A stretch of 61,706 nt of DNA. It comes from Bacteroidales bacterium (GTDB taxonomy: Bacteria; Bacteroidota; Bacteroidia; Bacteroidales; Tenuifilaceae). This document shows positions 53,576 to 61,706 of the stretch, one piece after another; the stretch's first letter is position 1, and every line of letters begins with the position of its first letter. The position numbers and the translations under genes are program-made. A model generated the notes under the pieces. It was not told where the DNA came from and did not search any database. It saw only the letters and a list, made by a program, of their open reading frames with translations. The DNA is taken from contig JACABB010000005.1 of assembly GCA_013376985.1 (NCBI GenBank), positions 1 to 61,706 of the forward strand. The letters run 5' to 3'.

Positions 53576-55879
53576 ATGAATCAATACCTAAAGCACGACG
53601 AGTGGTCAATTATCGAGGAAGGCTTTAACCCAATGAATGCACGTGCTTCAGAAAGTATTTTTAGCCTTGGCAATGGCGCAATGGGGCAGAGAGCTAATTT
53701 TGAAGAACGGTATAGCGGTAAATCTTTACAAGGAAGTTATGTTGCAGGAGTATACTATCCCGATAAAACTCGTGTTGGGTGGTGGAAGAATGGCTATCCA
53801 GAATACTTTGCAAAAGTTATTAATTCTACTAATTGGATAGGCATTAATGTCCTTGTTAATGGAGAGCATATTGATTTAGCTGAATGTAAAATTGATTCAT
53901 TCACTAGAATTCTCAACATGAAGGAGGGATTTCTCGAACGTGAATTTATAGTTGAGATGCCTTCCGGAGTGAAAGTTAAAGTGAATGCAAAGCGATTTCT
54001 TAGCATAAGCTCCCCTGAGTTGGGTGTAGTACGGTATTCAGTTACACCTTTAAGCGCCAAAGCAGAGATATCGTTGCAACCATATCTTGATGGGAATGTG
54101 ATAAACGAAGATTCCAATTATAACGAAAAATTTTGGGATGAGGTTGAAAAAGGTTTTCTAAATAATGGCGGATATCTGATTACTCAAACTAAAAAACTCG
54201 ATTATGTAGTTGGTCATGGAATGGTTTGTAACGTTACCTTAGATGGACAGAGTGTAATCGATATAACCGATAAAAATCAATATGAGAAGTACATTGGTTG
54301 TAACTATAATAAGATTATTGAAATTGACCAAACATTCACTATAACTAAATATGTAGCAGTTATTTCATCGTTAAACTGTGAGAAGAGTGATATAGGAAAA
54401 TCAATAAGAGACTCTTTAAATGTTGCTATTTCGAAAGGTTACAATTCCCTAATTAAAGATCACATTGAAGCATGGGCTGATATTTGGGTTCATAGCGATA
54501 TTACTGTTGAAGGCGATGTTGCAGCCCAACAAGGCATAAGATTTAACATATTTCAGCTTAGCCAAACCTATACAGGTAAAGATGAACGTTTAAATATTGG
54601 TCCTAAAGGATTTACTGGTGAAAAGTATGGCGGATCAACATATTGGGATACTGAGGCTTACTGCCTTCCATTTTATTTAGGCACGCATGGGCAAAAAGTT
54701 GCGCGCCAACTCTTGCTTTATCGGTATAAGCATTTGGAAAAAGCCATTCTTAATGCTAATAAATTGGGTTTTAAGGACGGTGCTGCGCTTTACCCGATGG
54801 TTACCATGAATGGAGAGGAATGTCATAATGAATGGGAGATTACTTTTGAGGAGATACATCGTAATGGTGCAATTGCTTTTGCAATTTATAATTATGTACG
54901 ATATACAGGAGACTCAACGTATCTTACTGATTTTGGACTTGAAGTATTGATTGCGATATCAAGATTTTGGTCTCAACGCTTTACCTATTCTGAGTCAAAA
55001 GGTAAATATGTAATGCTTGGTGTTACTGGGCCAAATGAGTATGAGAATAATGTAAATAATAACTGGTATACAAGTTCTATTGCATGTTGGTGTCTTGAGT
55101 ATACAGAACAGGTAGTCAAACAAGTCAAACAGATTGAACCTGAGAAATATAAAAAGATTATTGAATTGGTTAAATTCAACGAAATAGATGAAATAGCCAA
55201 ATGGCAAAAAGTTAGAACAAATGTTTACCTCCCGTATGATGAGAAATATCAAGTTTTTCTGCAGCAAGAGGGATACATGGATAAGGAGCAGATATTGGTA
55301 AAAGATCTTGAACCTTCTCAGCGTCCAATTAATCAGAAATGGAGTTGGGATCGAATTCTTCGTTCATGTTTTATTAAGCAGGCAGATGTGCTACAGGGTA
55401 TATATCTATTTGAGGATCGATTTGATGTTGAGACTATCAAAAGAAACTTTGAATTCTACGAAAGTCGAACTGTTCACGAATCGTCCCTATCACCTTGTGT
55501 TCACTCAATCCTAGCTTCAAAAATTGGAAAAATCGAACAGGCATATAGTTTATATCTTAGAACTGCTCGTCTTGATTTAGATGATTATAATAAGGAAGTC
55601 CATGAAGGTCTTCATATTACAAGTATGGCAGGTACTTGGATGTCTATTGTTGAAGGTTTTGGAGGTATGAGAATTCAAAATGATATGCTTATCTTTAACC
55701 CCCATATTCCTAAAGGATGGAATTCTTTTAGCTTTAAGATTTGGTTTCGCGACAATCTGATAAAAGTTAAAGTTACTCATCAGGAAGTCACTATAGCCAA
55801 TGAGCAAGGACCGTTCTTAACCGTAAAGGTATGGGATAAACCATTTAACGTAAATAGCAGTGGCATAATAAAAATATAA
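53576..55879 (+). CDS. GH65 glycoside phosphorylase, probably maltose phosphorylase
   Basis: A 767-residue cytoplasmic enzyme. It has an N-terminal beta-sandwich (about 1-270, starting WSIIEEGFNPMNARASESIFSLGNG), an (alpha/alpha)6 barrel (about 320-690) and a small C-terminal sheet. The catalytic acid Glu is in TGPNEYENNVNNNWYT (about residue 487-488). Other family blocks are YWDTEAYCLPFYL, MNGEECHNEWEITFEEIHRN and HESSLSPCVHSILA. GH65 enzymes phosphorolyse maltose, trehalose, kojibiose or nigerose with inversion, giving beta-glucose-1-phosphate. Maltose is favoured by the amylase and MFS neighbours; the sequence alone does not settle it. Confidence 0.92.
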   Translation: MNQYLKHDEWSIIEEGFNPMNARASESIFSLGNGAMGQRANFEERYSGKSLQGSYVAGVYYPDKTRVGWWKNGYPEYFAKVINSTNWIGINVLVNGEHIDLAECKIDSFTRILNMKEGFLEREFIVEMPSGVKVKVNAKRFLSISSPELGVVRYSVTPLSAKAEISLQPYLDGNVINEDSNYNEKFWDEVEKGFLNNGGYLITQTKKLDYVVGHGMVCNVTLDGQSVIDITDKNQYEKYIGCNYNKIIEIDQTFTITKYVAVISSLNCEKSDIGKSIRDSLNVAISKGYNSLIKDHIEAWADIWVHSDITVEGDVAAQQGIRFNIFQLSQTYTGKDERLNIGPKGFTGEKYGGSTYWDTEAYCLPFYLGTHGQKVARQLLLYRYKHLEKAILNANKLGFKDGAALYPMVTMNGEECHNEWEITFEEIHRNGAIAFAIYNYVRYTGDSTYLTDFGLEVLIAISRFWSQRFTYSESKGKYVMLGVTGPNEYENNVNNNWYTSSIACWCLEYTEQVVKQVKQIEPEKYKKIIELVKFNEIDEIAKWQKVRTNVYLPYDEKYQVFLQQEGYMDKEQILVKDLEPSQRPINQKWSWDRILRSCFIKQADVLQGIYLFEDRFDVETIKRNFEFYESRTVHESSLSPCVHSILASKIGKIEQAYSLYLRTARLDLDDYNKEVHEGLHITSMAGTWMSIVEGFGGMRIQNDMLIFNPHIPKGWNSFSFKIWFRDNLIKVKVTHQEVTIANEQGPFLTVKVWDKPFNVNSSGIIKI

Positions 55880-55936
55880 TATTCATTAATTTTATTACTG
55901 GTTTGCTGCCAAATATTTAAATTATTCGTTTAAATC

Positions 55937-57004
55937 ATGAAAAAAATTTCTTCTGGGGTTCTGACTGGAAAGCAACTTTCGGAACTGTTTTCTTATGCAA
56001 AAGCCGAAGGCTTTGCTATTCCTGCTGTTAACGTAACAGGAACAAATACAATTAATGCTGTGCTTGAAACTGCTAAAGCAGTAAACTCACCTGTAATCAT
56101 TCAGTTTTCAAATAGCGGTGCTTCATTTTATGCTGGTAAAACATTAAGCAATGATGGGCAAAGGACTAGTATTTTAGGTGCTATAAGTGGTGCAAAACAT
56201 GTCCATCTTTTGGCTGAAGCGTATGATGTTCCTGTGGTTCTACATACCGATCATGCTGCTAAGAAGTTACTTCCTTGGATTGACGGTTTACTCGATGCTG
56301 GAGAAAAGTACTATAAAGAAACAGGAAAACCTCTTTACAGTTCTCATATGCTGGATTTATCGGAAGAAAGTTTAAAGGAGAATATAGAGATATGTAAGCG
56401 TTACCTTGAACGTATGAGCAAAATAGGAATGACCCTAGAGATAGAACTAGGTGTTACAGGAGGGGAAGAGGATGGTGTTGATAATACTGGCGTTGATAGT
56501 TCAAGATTATATACCCAACCCGAAGAGGTTGCCTATGCTTATGAAGAACTTTCGAAAATAAGTCCAAACTTTACCATTGCTGCATCATTTGGTAATGTTC
56601 ATGGTGTGTATAAACCAGGAAATGTTGTTTTAAATCCCGTAATTCTCAAGAATTCTCAAAAGTTAATAGAGCAGAAGTTTGCTACAAAGCATAACCCTGT
56701 AAACTTCGTATTCCATGGTGGAAGCGGATCTGAGAAGGAAAAGATAGCCGAAGCGATTAGCTATGGTGTTATTAAAATGAACATCGACACTGACCTTCAG
56801 TGGGCTTATTGGGATGGTATTCGGAAATTCTATATTGCAAAGCAGGGATATCTTCAAGGACAAATTGGTAACCCTGAAGGAGAGGATGCTCCCAATAAAA
56901 AATATTATGATCCACGTGTTTGGCTTCGAAAAGGGGAGGAGTCTATTGTTGAACGATTAAAAGAAGCTTTTGCTGATTTAAACGCATTAAATAAATGGAT
57001 TTAA
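55937..57004 (+). CDS. fbaA: Class II fructose-bisphosphate aldolase
   Basis: A 355-residue zinc aldolase of class IIA type that splits fructose-1,6-bisphosphate into dihydroxyacetone phosphate and glyceraldehyde-3-phosphate. Zinc and phosphate-site motifs are LHTDHAA (about 102-108), EIELGVTGGEEDGVDN (about 173-188), FGNVHGVYKPGN, FVFHGGSGS and NIDTDLQWAYWDG. Its presence inside a maltose operon links sugar entry to glycolysis; whether it is the only aldolase of the cell cannot be seen. It is 57 bases after GH65 and 20 before the next GH13. Confidence 0.95.
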   Translation: MKKISSGVLTGKQLSELFSYAKAEGFAIPAVNVTGTNTINAVLETAKAVNSPVIIQFSNSGASFYAGKTLSNDGQRTSILGAISGAKHVHLLAEAYDVPVVLHTDHAAKKLLPWIDGLLDAGEKYYKETGKPLYSSHMLDLSEESLKENIEICKRYLERMSKIGMTLEIELGVTGGEEDGVDNTGVDSSRLYTQPEEVAYAYEELSKISPNFTIAASFGNVHGVYKPGNVVLNPVILKNSQKLIEQKFATKHNPVNFVFHGGSGSEKEKIAEAISYGVIKMNIDTDLQWAYWDGIRKFYIAKQGYLQGQIGNPEGEDAPNKKYYDPRVWLRKGEESIVERLKEAFADLNALNKWI

Positions 57005-57024
57005 ACTTTTTAGAGTTTTAGCAT

Positions 57025-58872
57025 ATGCAAAAAAATCTAGTTTTAGCGTTATTAGCACTTATTCTTTCTATTCAGATAAGTAAGCCACAATCAATAAATC
57101 GGGTTGAACCACTTAACTGGTGGGTTGGTATGAAAAATCAAAACCTTCAACTTATGATTTACGGAAAAAATATTGGAGGTGCTGATGTTAAAGTAGATTA
57201 TGCGGGTGTTAAACTTGTTAAGATTAATCGTGTTTCCAATCAAAACTATCTGTTTTTGGACTTGTTTATTGATGAAACAGCCCATGCAGGTAACTTTGAT
57301 ATCAAATTTACTTTTCAGAATAGGAATACTTTAAAGTATTCCTATTCGCTTTTTCAGCGCAAAGATAACTCTTCATTACGCAACGGGTTTAGTTCTAAAG
57401 ATGTTGTTTACCTGATTATGCCTGATCGGTTTGCAAATGGCGATACTTTGAATGATAATGTTACTGGTTATGCAGATAAACTGGACAGGGAAAATCAATA
57501 TGGTCGTCATGGCGGTGATATACAAGGTATTATAAATCATCTCGATTATTTTAATGATCTAGGAGTTACAACGTTATGGTTAACCCCAGTACTAGAGAAT
57601 AATCAAGCCAAAGGATCTTATCATGGGTATTCTATTACCGATTATTATAAAGTGGATCCCCGTCACGGTTCAAATGAACTTTACAAATTAATGATTGAAA
57701 AAGTTCATCAGAAAGATCTGAAAGTGGTTATGGATATGGTTTTTAACCATTGTGGAAGCGAACATTGGTGGATGAATGATCTACCATCGGAAGATTGGAT
57801 CAACGTTTGGCCTGAGTATACAAGTTCTAATTTCAGAGCGACTGTACTATCCGATCCCTATGCGTCAGATTATGATATTAAAAAGATGTCAAAGGGTTGG
57901 TTTGTAAGCACTATGCCTGATTTAAATCAAGAAAATCCTTTTTTGGCAAATTATCTCACCCAGAATAGTATTTGGTGGATTGAGTTTGCCGATTTGGACG
58001 GAATAAGGATGGATACCTATCCATTTTCAGAAAAAAAATTCATGGCACGTTGGGCAAAGGAGGTGATGACCGAGTATCCTAATTTTAATATAGTTGCAGA
58101 GGAATGGTTTAATGATCCTTCGTGGTGTGCCTACTGGCAAAAGGATGCTAATAATCGTGATGGCTATAATTCAGAAGTGCCTTCAATAATGGATTTTCCG
58201 TTGATGTTTACTATGCAAACCGCTTTCGATGATGAATCCGGTTGGGATAAAGGCATTACAAAACTTTACAATCATCTCTCGAAAGATTTCCTGTACTCAA
58301 ATCCTAATAAACTACTTGTATTTGCCGATAATCACGATGAATCAAGATTTTTTAGAGCAAATGATAGCATTAGTCGCTATAAATTGGCGATGACCTTTTT
58401 ATTAACCACTCGTGGTATACCTCAGATCTACTACGGAACCGAGTTGTTAACAAAGGGTTTAAAATCAGAAGGTGATGGTAAACTAAGACCTGATTTTCTT
58501 GGTGGTTGGAATGGGGATAATAGAAATGCTTTTTTACCCGATGGTAGAACTAAAAAAGAGAATGAGGCTTGGACTTATCTTCAAACTTTGCTCAAATGGC
58601 GTAAAGGAGCAGATGTAATTCAAAATGGAAAATTAAAGCAGTTTGTTCCTGAAGATAATATCTATGTTTATTTTAGATATAATAGCAACAAGACTGTTAT
58701 GGTTATCCTCAACTCCAATAAAACCGAAAAAGTTTTGAAGACAGATCGTTTTAAAGAGGCTTTAGGTAAATATTCCAAAGGATTAGAAATTATATCTAAT
58801 AAACGTTTTGATATTTTAAATGAAATAAAACTTGCTCCGTTTTCATCGGCTGTTATTGAATTAATACCCTAA
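57025..58872 (+). CDS. SusA-like GH13 neopullulanase / cyclomaltodextrinase
   Basis: A 615-residue exported enzyme. Signal peptide (to about residue 22), N-terminal cyclomaltodextrinase beta-domain (about 25-115: RVEPLNWWVGMKNQNLQLMI), GH13 barrel (about 120-520) and a C-terminal sheet. The catalytic regions are MDMVFNHCG (about 236), DGIRMDTYP (nucleophile Asp, about 329), VAEEW (Glu, about 360) and ADNHDESR (about 436). With no lipobox or T9SS domain, a periplasmic place is expected, as for SusA, cutting imported maltodextrins. It lies 20 bases after fbaA; a mobile-type element follows. Confidence 0.92.
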   Translation: MQKNLVLALLALILSIQISKPQSINRVEPLNWWVGMKNQNLQLMIYGKNIGGADVKVDYAGVKLVKINRVSNQNYLFLDLFIDETAHAGNFDIKFTFQNRNTLKYSYSLFQRKDNSSLRNGFSSKDVVYLIMPDRFANGDTLNDNVTGYADKLDRENQYGRHGGDIQGIINHLDYFNDLGVTTLWLTPVLENNQAKGSYHGYSITDYYKVDPRHGSNELYKLMIEKVHQKDLKVVMDMVFNHCGSEHWWMNDLPSEDWINVWPEYTSSNFRATVLSDPYASDYDIKKMSKGWFVSTMPDLNQENPFLANYLTQNSIWWIEFADLDGIRMDTYPFSEKKFMARWAKEVMTEYPNFNIVAEEWFNDPSWCAYWQKDANNRDGYNSEVPSIMDFPLMFTMQTAFDDESGWDKGITKLYNHLSKDFLYSNPNKLLVFADNHDESRFFRANDSISRYKLAMTFLLTTRGIPQIYYGTELLTKGLKSEGDGKLRPDFLGGWNGDNRNAFLPDGRTKKENEAWTYLQTLLKWRKGADVIQNGKLKQFVPEDNIYVYFRYNSNKTVMVILNSNKTEKVLKTDRFKEALGKYSKGLEIISNKRFDILNEIKLAPFSSAVIELIP

Positions 58873-58875
58873 AAT

Positions 58876-59096
58876 AACGTGAGTTCGATGTAAGAAATAT
58901 GATAATGTATTTATTTACAGAGATATATAATTGCTTAGTATGATGTGGATGGTTGGAATGATGGAATAATGGATAACAAGGGGTTAGATTTTTGCTTCTT
59001 TCTTCCATTTTTCCATTATTCCAGCACTCCATTGTTTCAAATAAAACAATTTGACTGATAAACAGATTATCATGTTTCTTACATCGAACTGACGTT
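58876..59096. mobile_element. MITE-like element, intact copy (221 bp)
   Basis: Terminal inverted repeats of 22 bp with a single mismatch: AACGTGAGTTCGATGTAAG... at 58876-58897 and ...TTACATCGAACTGACGTT ending at 59096. AAAAT flanks both sides (58871-58875 and 59097-59101), which may be a target-site duplication. There is no coding frame inside. It matches the two halves around the phosphatase gene (1890-2045, 2806-2951) and shares ends with 8391-8566. It occupies the gap between two GH13 genes. Confidence 0.75.
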
Positions 59097-59120
59097 AAAA
59101 TATAACTTAAACTTTATGCT

Positions 59121-61496
59121 ATGATTAAGAAGTTGCTCATTGTTGCTTCTGCATGTGGATTTTTGTCGTGTTCTAATGTTGATTCACTTCAAAATCTACC
59201 ACAGAATTCTGATATACGAGGTTTAGCAACACCTATTCAGTTAACTGGTGAAAAGACAGAAATCAATCTTGAAGATTATTTTTTGGATGTTAACCGAATC
59301 GATTCTCTTAAAGCCCTTCCTGTATTTCAGATTACGCTTTCTCCAGATAAGAAATTGGCTAAAATACAGTATGAAACAGATAAGACTCCTTTACTCTCGG
59401 AGATGAAAGTATGGGTTAAAGGTACATCATACTCATTACTGCTAAAGAAGAGTAAAAAATTGCATACCGATTTCTCCTTTAACCCAAAATCGAAAAAATA
59501 TAAATCGGTGCAAATTAAAGGACAGATGAACGATTGGGATCCATCCCGATCTCCACTTGAACTAAAGGATGGAAAGTACCAAACCACTATGTGGCTTAAT
59601 CCTGGCAAGTATCAATATCTTATTGTTGTTGACGGCAAAGAAATGTTTGATCCTGAAAATCCAATATCAGAGGATAATAATATTGGAGGACGTAACTCAA
59701 TTGTACTTGTTGGACAAAATGTGGATAGCCTAAAACCCTCACTGGTCACTGAAGAAATTGGTAAAGAATTTACCATAAATATTGCAAATAAGGTTGATGA
59801 GATATTTGTTTTCTGGGAAAATTTTAGATTGGGAAGTGACTTTGTTTCTAATGATGGATGTGAGGTACATATAAAAATACCAGCAAATGCTAAGTCAATT
59901 AAAAGATCGGATATTAGAATTTGGGCGTTTAACAAGTATGGTTGTTCCAATGATGTTCTAATACCTTTAGATTATGGAACTGTTCTTAACCAAACATCGC
60001 AATTGGAGAGAAGTGACAAGCAATCGCAGATTCTTTATTTTCTTATGGTCGATCGTTTTTTTGATGGCAACCCTTCAAATAATAAACCTGTTAACGATCC
60101 CGAAATACTACCAAAGGCCAATTATTTTGGAGGTGATATAGCGGGAGTTACACAGAAATTGAATAATGGTTATTTTGATTCGTTAGGAGTTAATACCATT
60201 TGGCTTTCACCAATAACCCAGAATCCGTTGGGAGCATGGGGATTGAATAAAGAACCTAAAACGAAATTTTCAGGATATCATGGGTATTGGCCAACATCAT
60301 TGTCTAAAATAGATTTTCGCTTCGGTACGTCCGATGAACTTCATGATTTGATTAACCTTGCACACAAAAAGGGGATGAATATTATTCTCGACTATGTGGC
60401 TCATCATATTCATATAGAACACCCAGCATGGAAAAACCATCCCGATTGGTTTACATCGCTATACCTTCCCGATGGCTCTATGAATACTGAAAAATGGGAC
60501 GAGTACAGACTTACAACATGGTTTGATACATTCCTTCCAACACTAGCACTTGATAAGCCAGAGGTTTATGAACCGATGTCCGATTCAGCATTATTCTGGA
60601 TTAAGAAATATGATATTGATGGATTTCGGCATGATGCCACTAAACATATCCCTGAACCATTCTGGCGAAGGTTAACTCAGAAAATAAAACAGCAGCTACC
60701 TCCAAATAAGTCGGTATTCCAAATAGGTGAAACTTATGGAAGTAAAGAGTTGATAAACAGCTATATTGGAAGCGGAATGATGGATTCCCAGTTCGATTTC
60801 AACGTTTATGATGATGCTGTGGCAGCATTTGCTAAATCCGATGTATCCTTCTCGAAGTTGAATGCCTCGTTACTTGAAAGTCTCGATTATTATGGATATC
60901 ATAACCTAATGGGTAACATATCCGGTAATCAGGATCGGGCTAGGTTTATATCTTACGCTGGAGGGGCGTTGAAATTCGATGAGAATGCAAAAAAAGCAGG
61001 ATGGACAAGGGATATAGAAGTCGGTGATCCTGTTGGGTACAAAAAACTTTCCATGCTTAACGCCTTCAACATGACAATTCCCGGTGTTCCTACTATTTAC
61101 TATGGTGATGAGTTTGGCTCACCCGGAGGAAATGATCCAGATAATCGACGTTTAATGAAGTTTGCAGGCCTTAATGTTGATGAGAAGAATACGATAAGCA
61201 TTACTAAAAAAGTTACTAATATTCGAAAGAATAACCTGGCTTTGATCTTTGGTGATTTCAAAACTCTCCTTGCCGAGCAGGATATCTTTGCATTTACTCG
61301 TGGGTATTTTAGCAGTAAGGTTATTGTTGTGTTTAACAAAAGTAATAAATCCAAAGAGGTGGAGTTGATTCTACCTAAAGAGTATCAAGGAAAAGAATTT
61401 ACAGTAGCATTTAACTCTAAAGTTTCTATTAGTGGGAACAAGTTAACTCTAAATTTATCTGATAATTCATTTGATATTTTAATTGCGAAGAATTAG
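59121..61496 (+). CDS. GH13 alpha-amylase lipoprotein (SusG-like role)
   Basis: A 791-residue lipoprotein with lipobox FLSC (Cys17). N-terminal beta-domains include a CBM48-like module (about 130-195: YKSVQIKGQMNDWDPSRSPLEL, NPGKYQYLIVVDG). The GH13 barrel (about 305-715) has DYVAHH (about 425), DGFRHDATKH (nucleophile Asp, about 505), QIGET (Glu, about 534) and GNQDRAR (about 602). Region IV has Gln-Asp rather than the usual His-Asp. A C-terminal sheet ends the protein. It is likely anchored to the outer membrane and degrades starch or maltodextrins. The MITE-like element separates it from the previous gene, and it ends at a strong terminator. Confidence 0.9.
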   Translation: MIKKLLIVASACGFLSCSNVDSLQNLPQNSDIRGLATPIQLTGEKTEINLEDYFLDVNRIDSLKALPVFQITLSPDKKLAKIQYETDKTPLLSEMKVWVKGTSYSLLLKKSKKLHTDFSFNPKSKKYKSVQIKGQMNDWDPSRSPLELKDGKYQTTMWLNPGKYQYLIVVDGKEMFDPENPISEDNNIGGRNSIVLVGQNVDSLKPSLVTEEIGKEFTINIANKVDEIFVFWENFRLGSDFVSNDGCEVHIKIPANAKSIKRSDIRIWAFNKYGCSNDVLIPLDYGTVLNQTSQLERSDKQSQILYFLMVDRFFDGNPSNNKPVNDPEILPKANYFGGDIAGVTQKLNNGYFDSLGVNTIWLSPITQNPLGAWGLNKEPKTKFSGYHGYWPTSLSKIDFRFGTSDELHDLINLAHKKGMNIILDYVAHHIHIEHPAWKNHPDWFTSLYLPDGSMNTEKWDEYRLTTWFDTFLPTLALDKPEVYEPMSDSALFWIKKYDIDGFRHDATKHIPEPFWRRLTQKIKQQLPPNKSVFQIGETYGSKELINSYIGSGMMDSQFDFNVYDDAVAAFAKSDVSFSKLNASLLESLDYYGYHNLMGNISGNQDRARFISYAGGALKFDENAKKAGWTRDIEVGDPVGYKKLSMLNAFNMTIPGVPTIYYGDEFGSPGGNDPDNRRLMKFAGLNVDEKNTISITKKVTNIRKNNLALIFGDFKTLLAEQDIFAFTRGYFSSKVIVVFNKSNKSKEVELILPKEYQGKEFTVAFNSKVSISGNKLTLNLSDNSFDILIAKN

Positions 61497-61512
61497 CAAA
61501 TTCATATATATT

Positions 61513-61552
61513 AAACAAGAAAGGCTAACCAATATGTTAGCCTTTCTTGTTT
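61513..61552 (+). terminator. Intrinsic terminator at the end of the starch operon
   Basis: AACAAGAAAGGCTAAC and GTTAGCCTTTCTTGTT form a perfect 16-bp stem with a 7-base loop. It is the strongest terminator in the window. Confidence 0.85.
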
Positions 61553-61651
61553 AGATATTTCAAATTGTTGAATACGATGTAGCTTATGTATGTTAGGCTA
61601 CTACCATAACAACGAAAATATTACTTCACGTACAATGACAGGGTATGTTAA

Positions 61652-61706
61652 CTATATCCTACGTAACTCCTTGTCATACTCAGCATCCCTTTTCATCTCC
61701 TCACTT
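61652..61706 (-). CDS. Possible 3' end of a gene entering from the right edge
   Basis: On the minus strand one frame is open from the edge to a TAG at 61652-61654, reading SEEMKRDAEYDKELRRI. The charged, helix-like sequence looks like a protein C-terminus, but only 17 codons are visible and no family can be named. Confidence 0.35.
   Translation of the reverse strand, partial: SEEMKRDAEYDKELRRI

Overview
The window is about 61.7 kb of AT-rich chromosome from a member of the Bacteroidota, most likely a Bacteroidales-type organism. The evidence is a SusC/SusD/SusE set, six proteins ending in type IX secretion (T9SS) sorting domains, lipoproteins with Bacteroidota-style surface-export residues after the lipobox, start sites mostly without Shine-Dalgarno sequences, and candidate TAnnTTTG promoter boxes. 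The exact genus cannot be read from the sequence. No rRNA, tRNA or CRISPR array was recognised.

Layout. 1-9.4 kb: a tyrosine recombinase, a YCII-domain lipoprotein, a PrpA-type phosphatase lying between two halves of a miniature inverted-repeat element, a Kef-type antiporter with USP domains, an ABCG-like ABC transporter and a YceI protein. 9.6-10.7 kb: an ExbB/ExbD pair. 10.8-20.9 kb: five consecutive same-strand genes, all for T9SS-exported proteins. They are an SMP-30/metallophosphoesterase fusion, a second metallophosphoesterase, an arylsulfotransferase-family protein, a DUF1566/FGE-like protein and a second arylsulfotransferase-family protein. This is the most unusual block in the window. 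21-24.2 kb: a repeat-rich, gene-poor stretch with small hypothetical genes and a RadC/Rpn-like gene remnant.

24-40.9 kb: mostly housekeeping. It holds a DODA-type dioxygenase, CvfB, a rhodanese, a RelA/SpoT protein whose hydrolase site is degraded, an AAA_14/DUF4143 ATPase, LigA, DUF6913 plus DapA, a dihydroorotate dehydrogenase-like protein, a TPR protein, a ComA-like phosphosulfolactate synthase, a DUF3108 protein and a PagL-like lipid A deacylase.

40.9-61.5 kb: a starch/maltodextrin utilisation locus. On the minus strand lie SusC, SusD, SusE and a T9SS-exported GH13 amylase. On the plus strand lie a LacI regulator, an MFS maltose-type transporter, beta-phosphoglucomutase, a GH65 phosphorylase, a class II fructose-bisphosphate aldolase, a SusA-like GH13 enzyme and a GH13 lipoprotein. 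The inferred flow is: surface amylases cut starch, SusCD imports oligosaccharides, periplasmic GH13 makes maltose, the MFS carrier brings it into the cytoplasm, GH65 phosphorolyses it to glucose plus beta-glucose-1-phosphate, beta-PGM makes glucose-6-phosphate, and the aldolase feeds glycolysis. A 17-bp motif (one mismatch) found in the susC/lacI divergent region and again upstream of the transporter gene is a candidate LacI-family operator.

A family of about 0.2 kb elements with terminal inverted repeats (AACGTGAGTTCGATGTAAG) occurs at least three times. One copy appears to enclose the phosphatase gene and another separates the two plus-strand GH13 genes.
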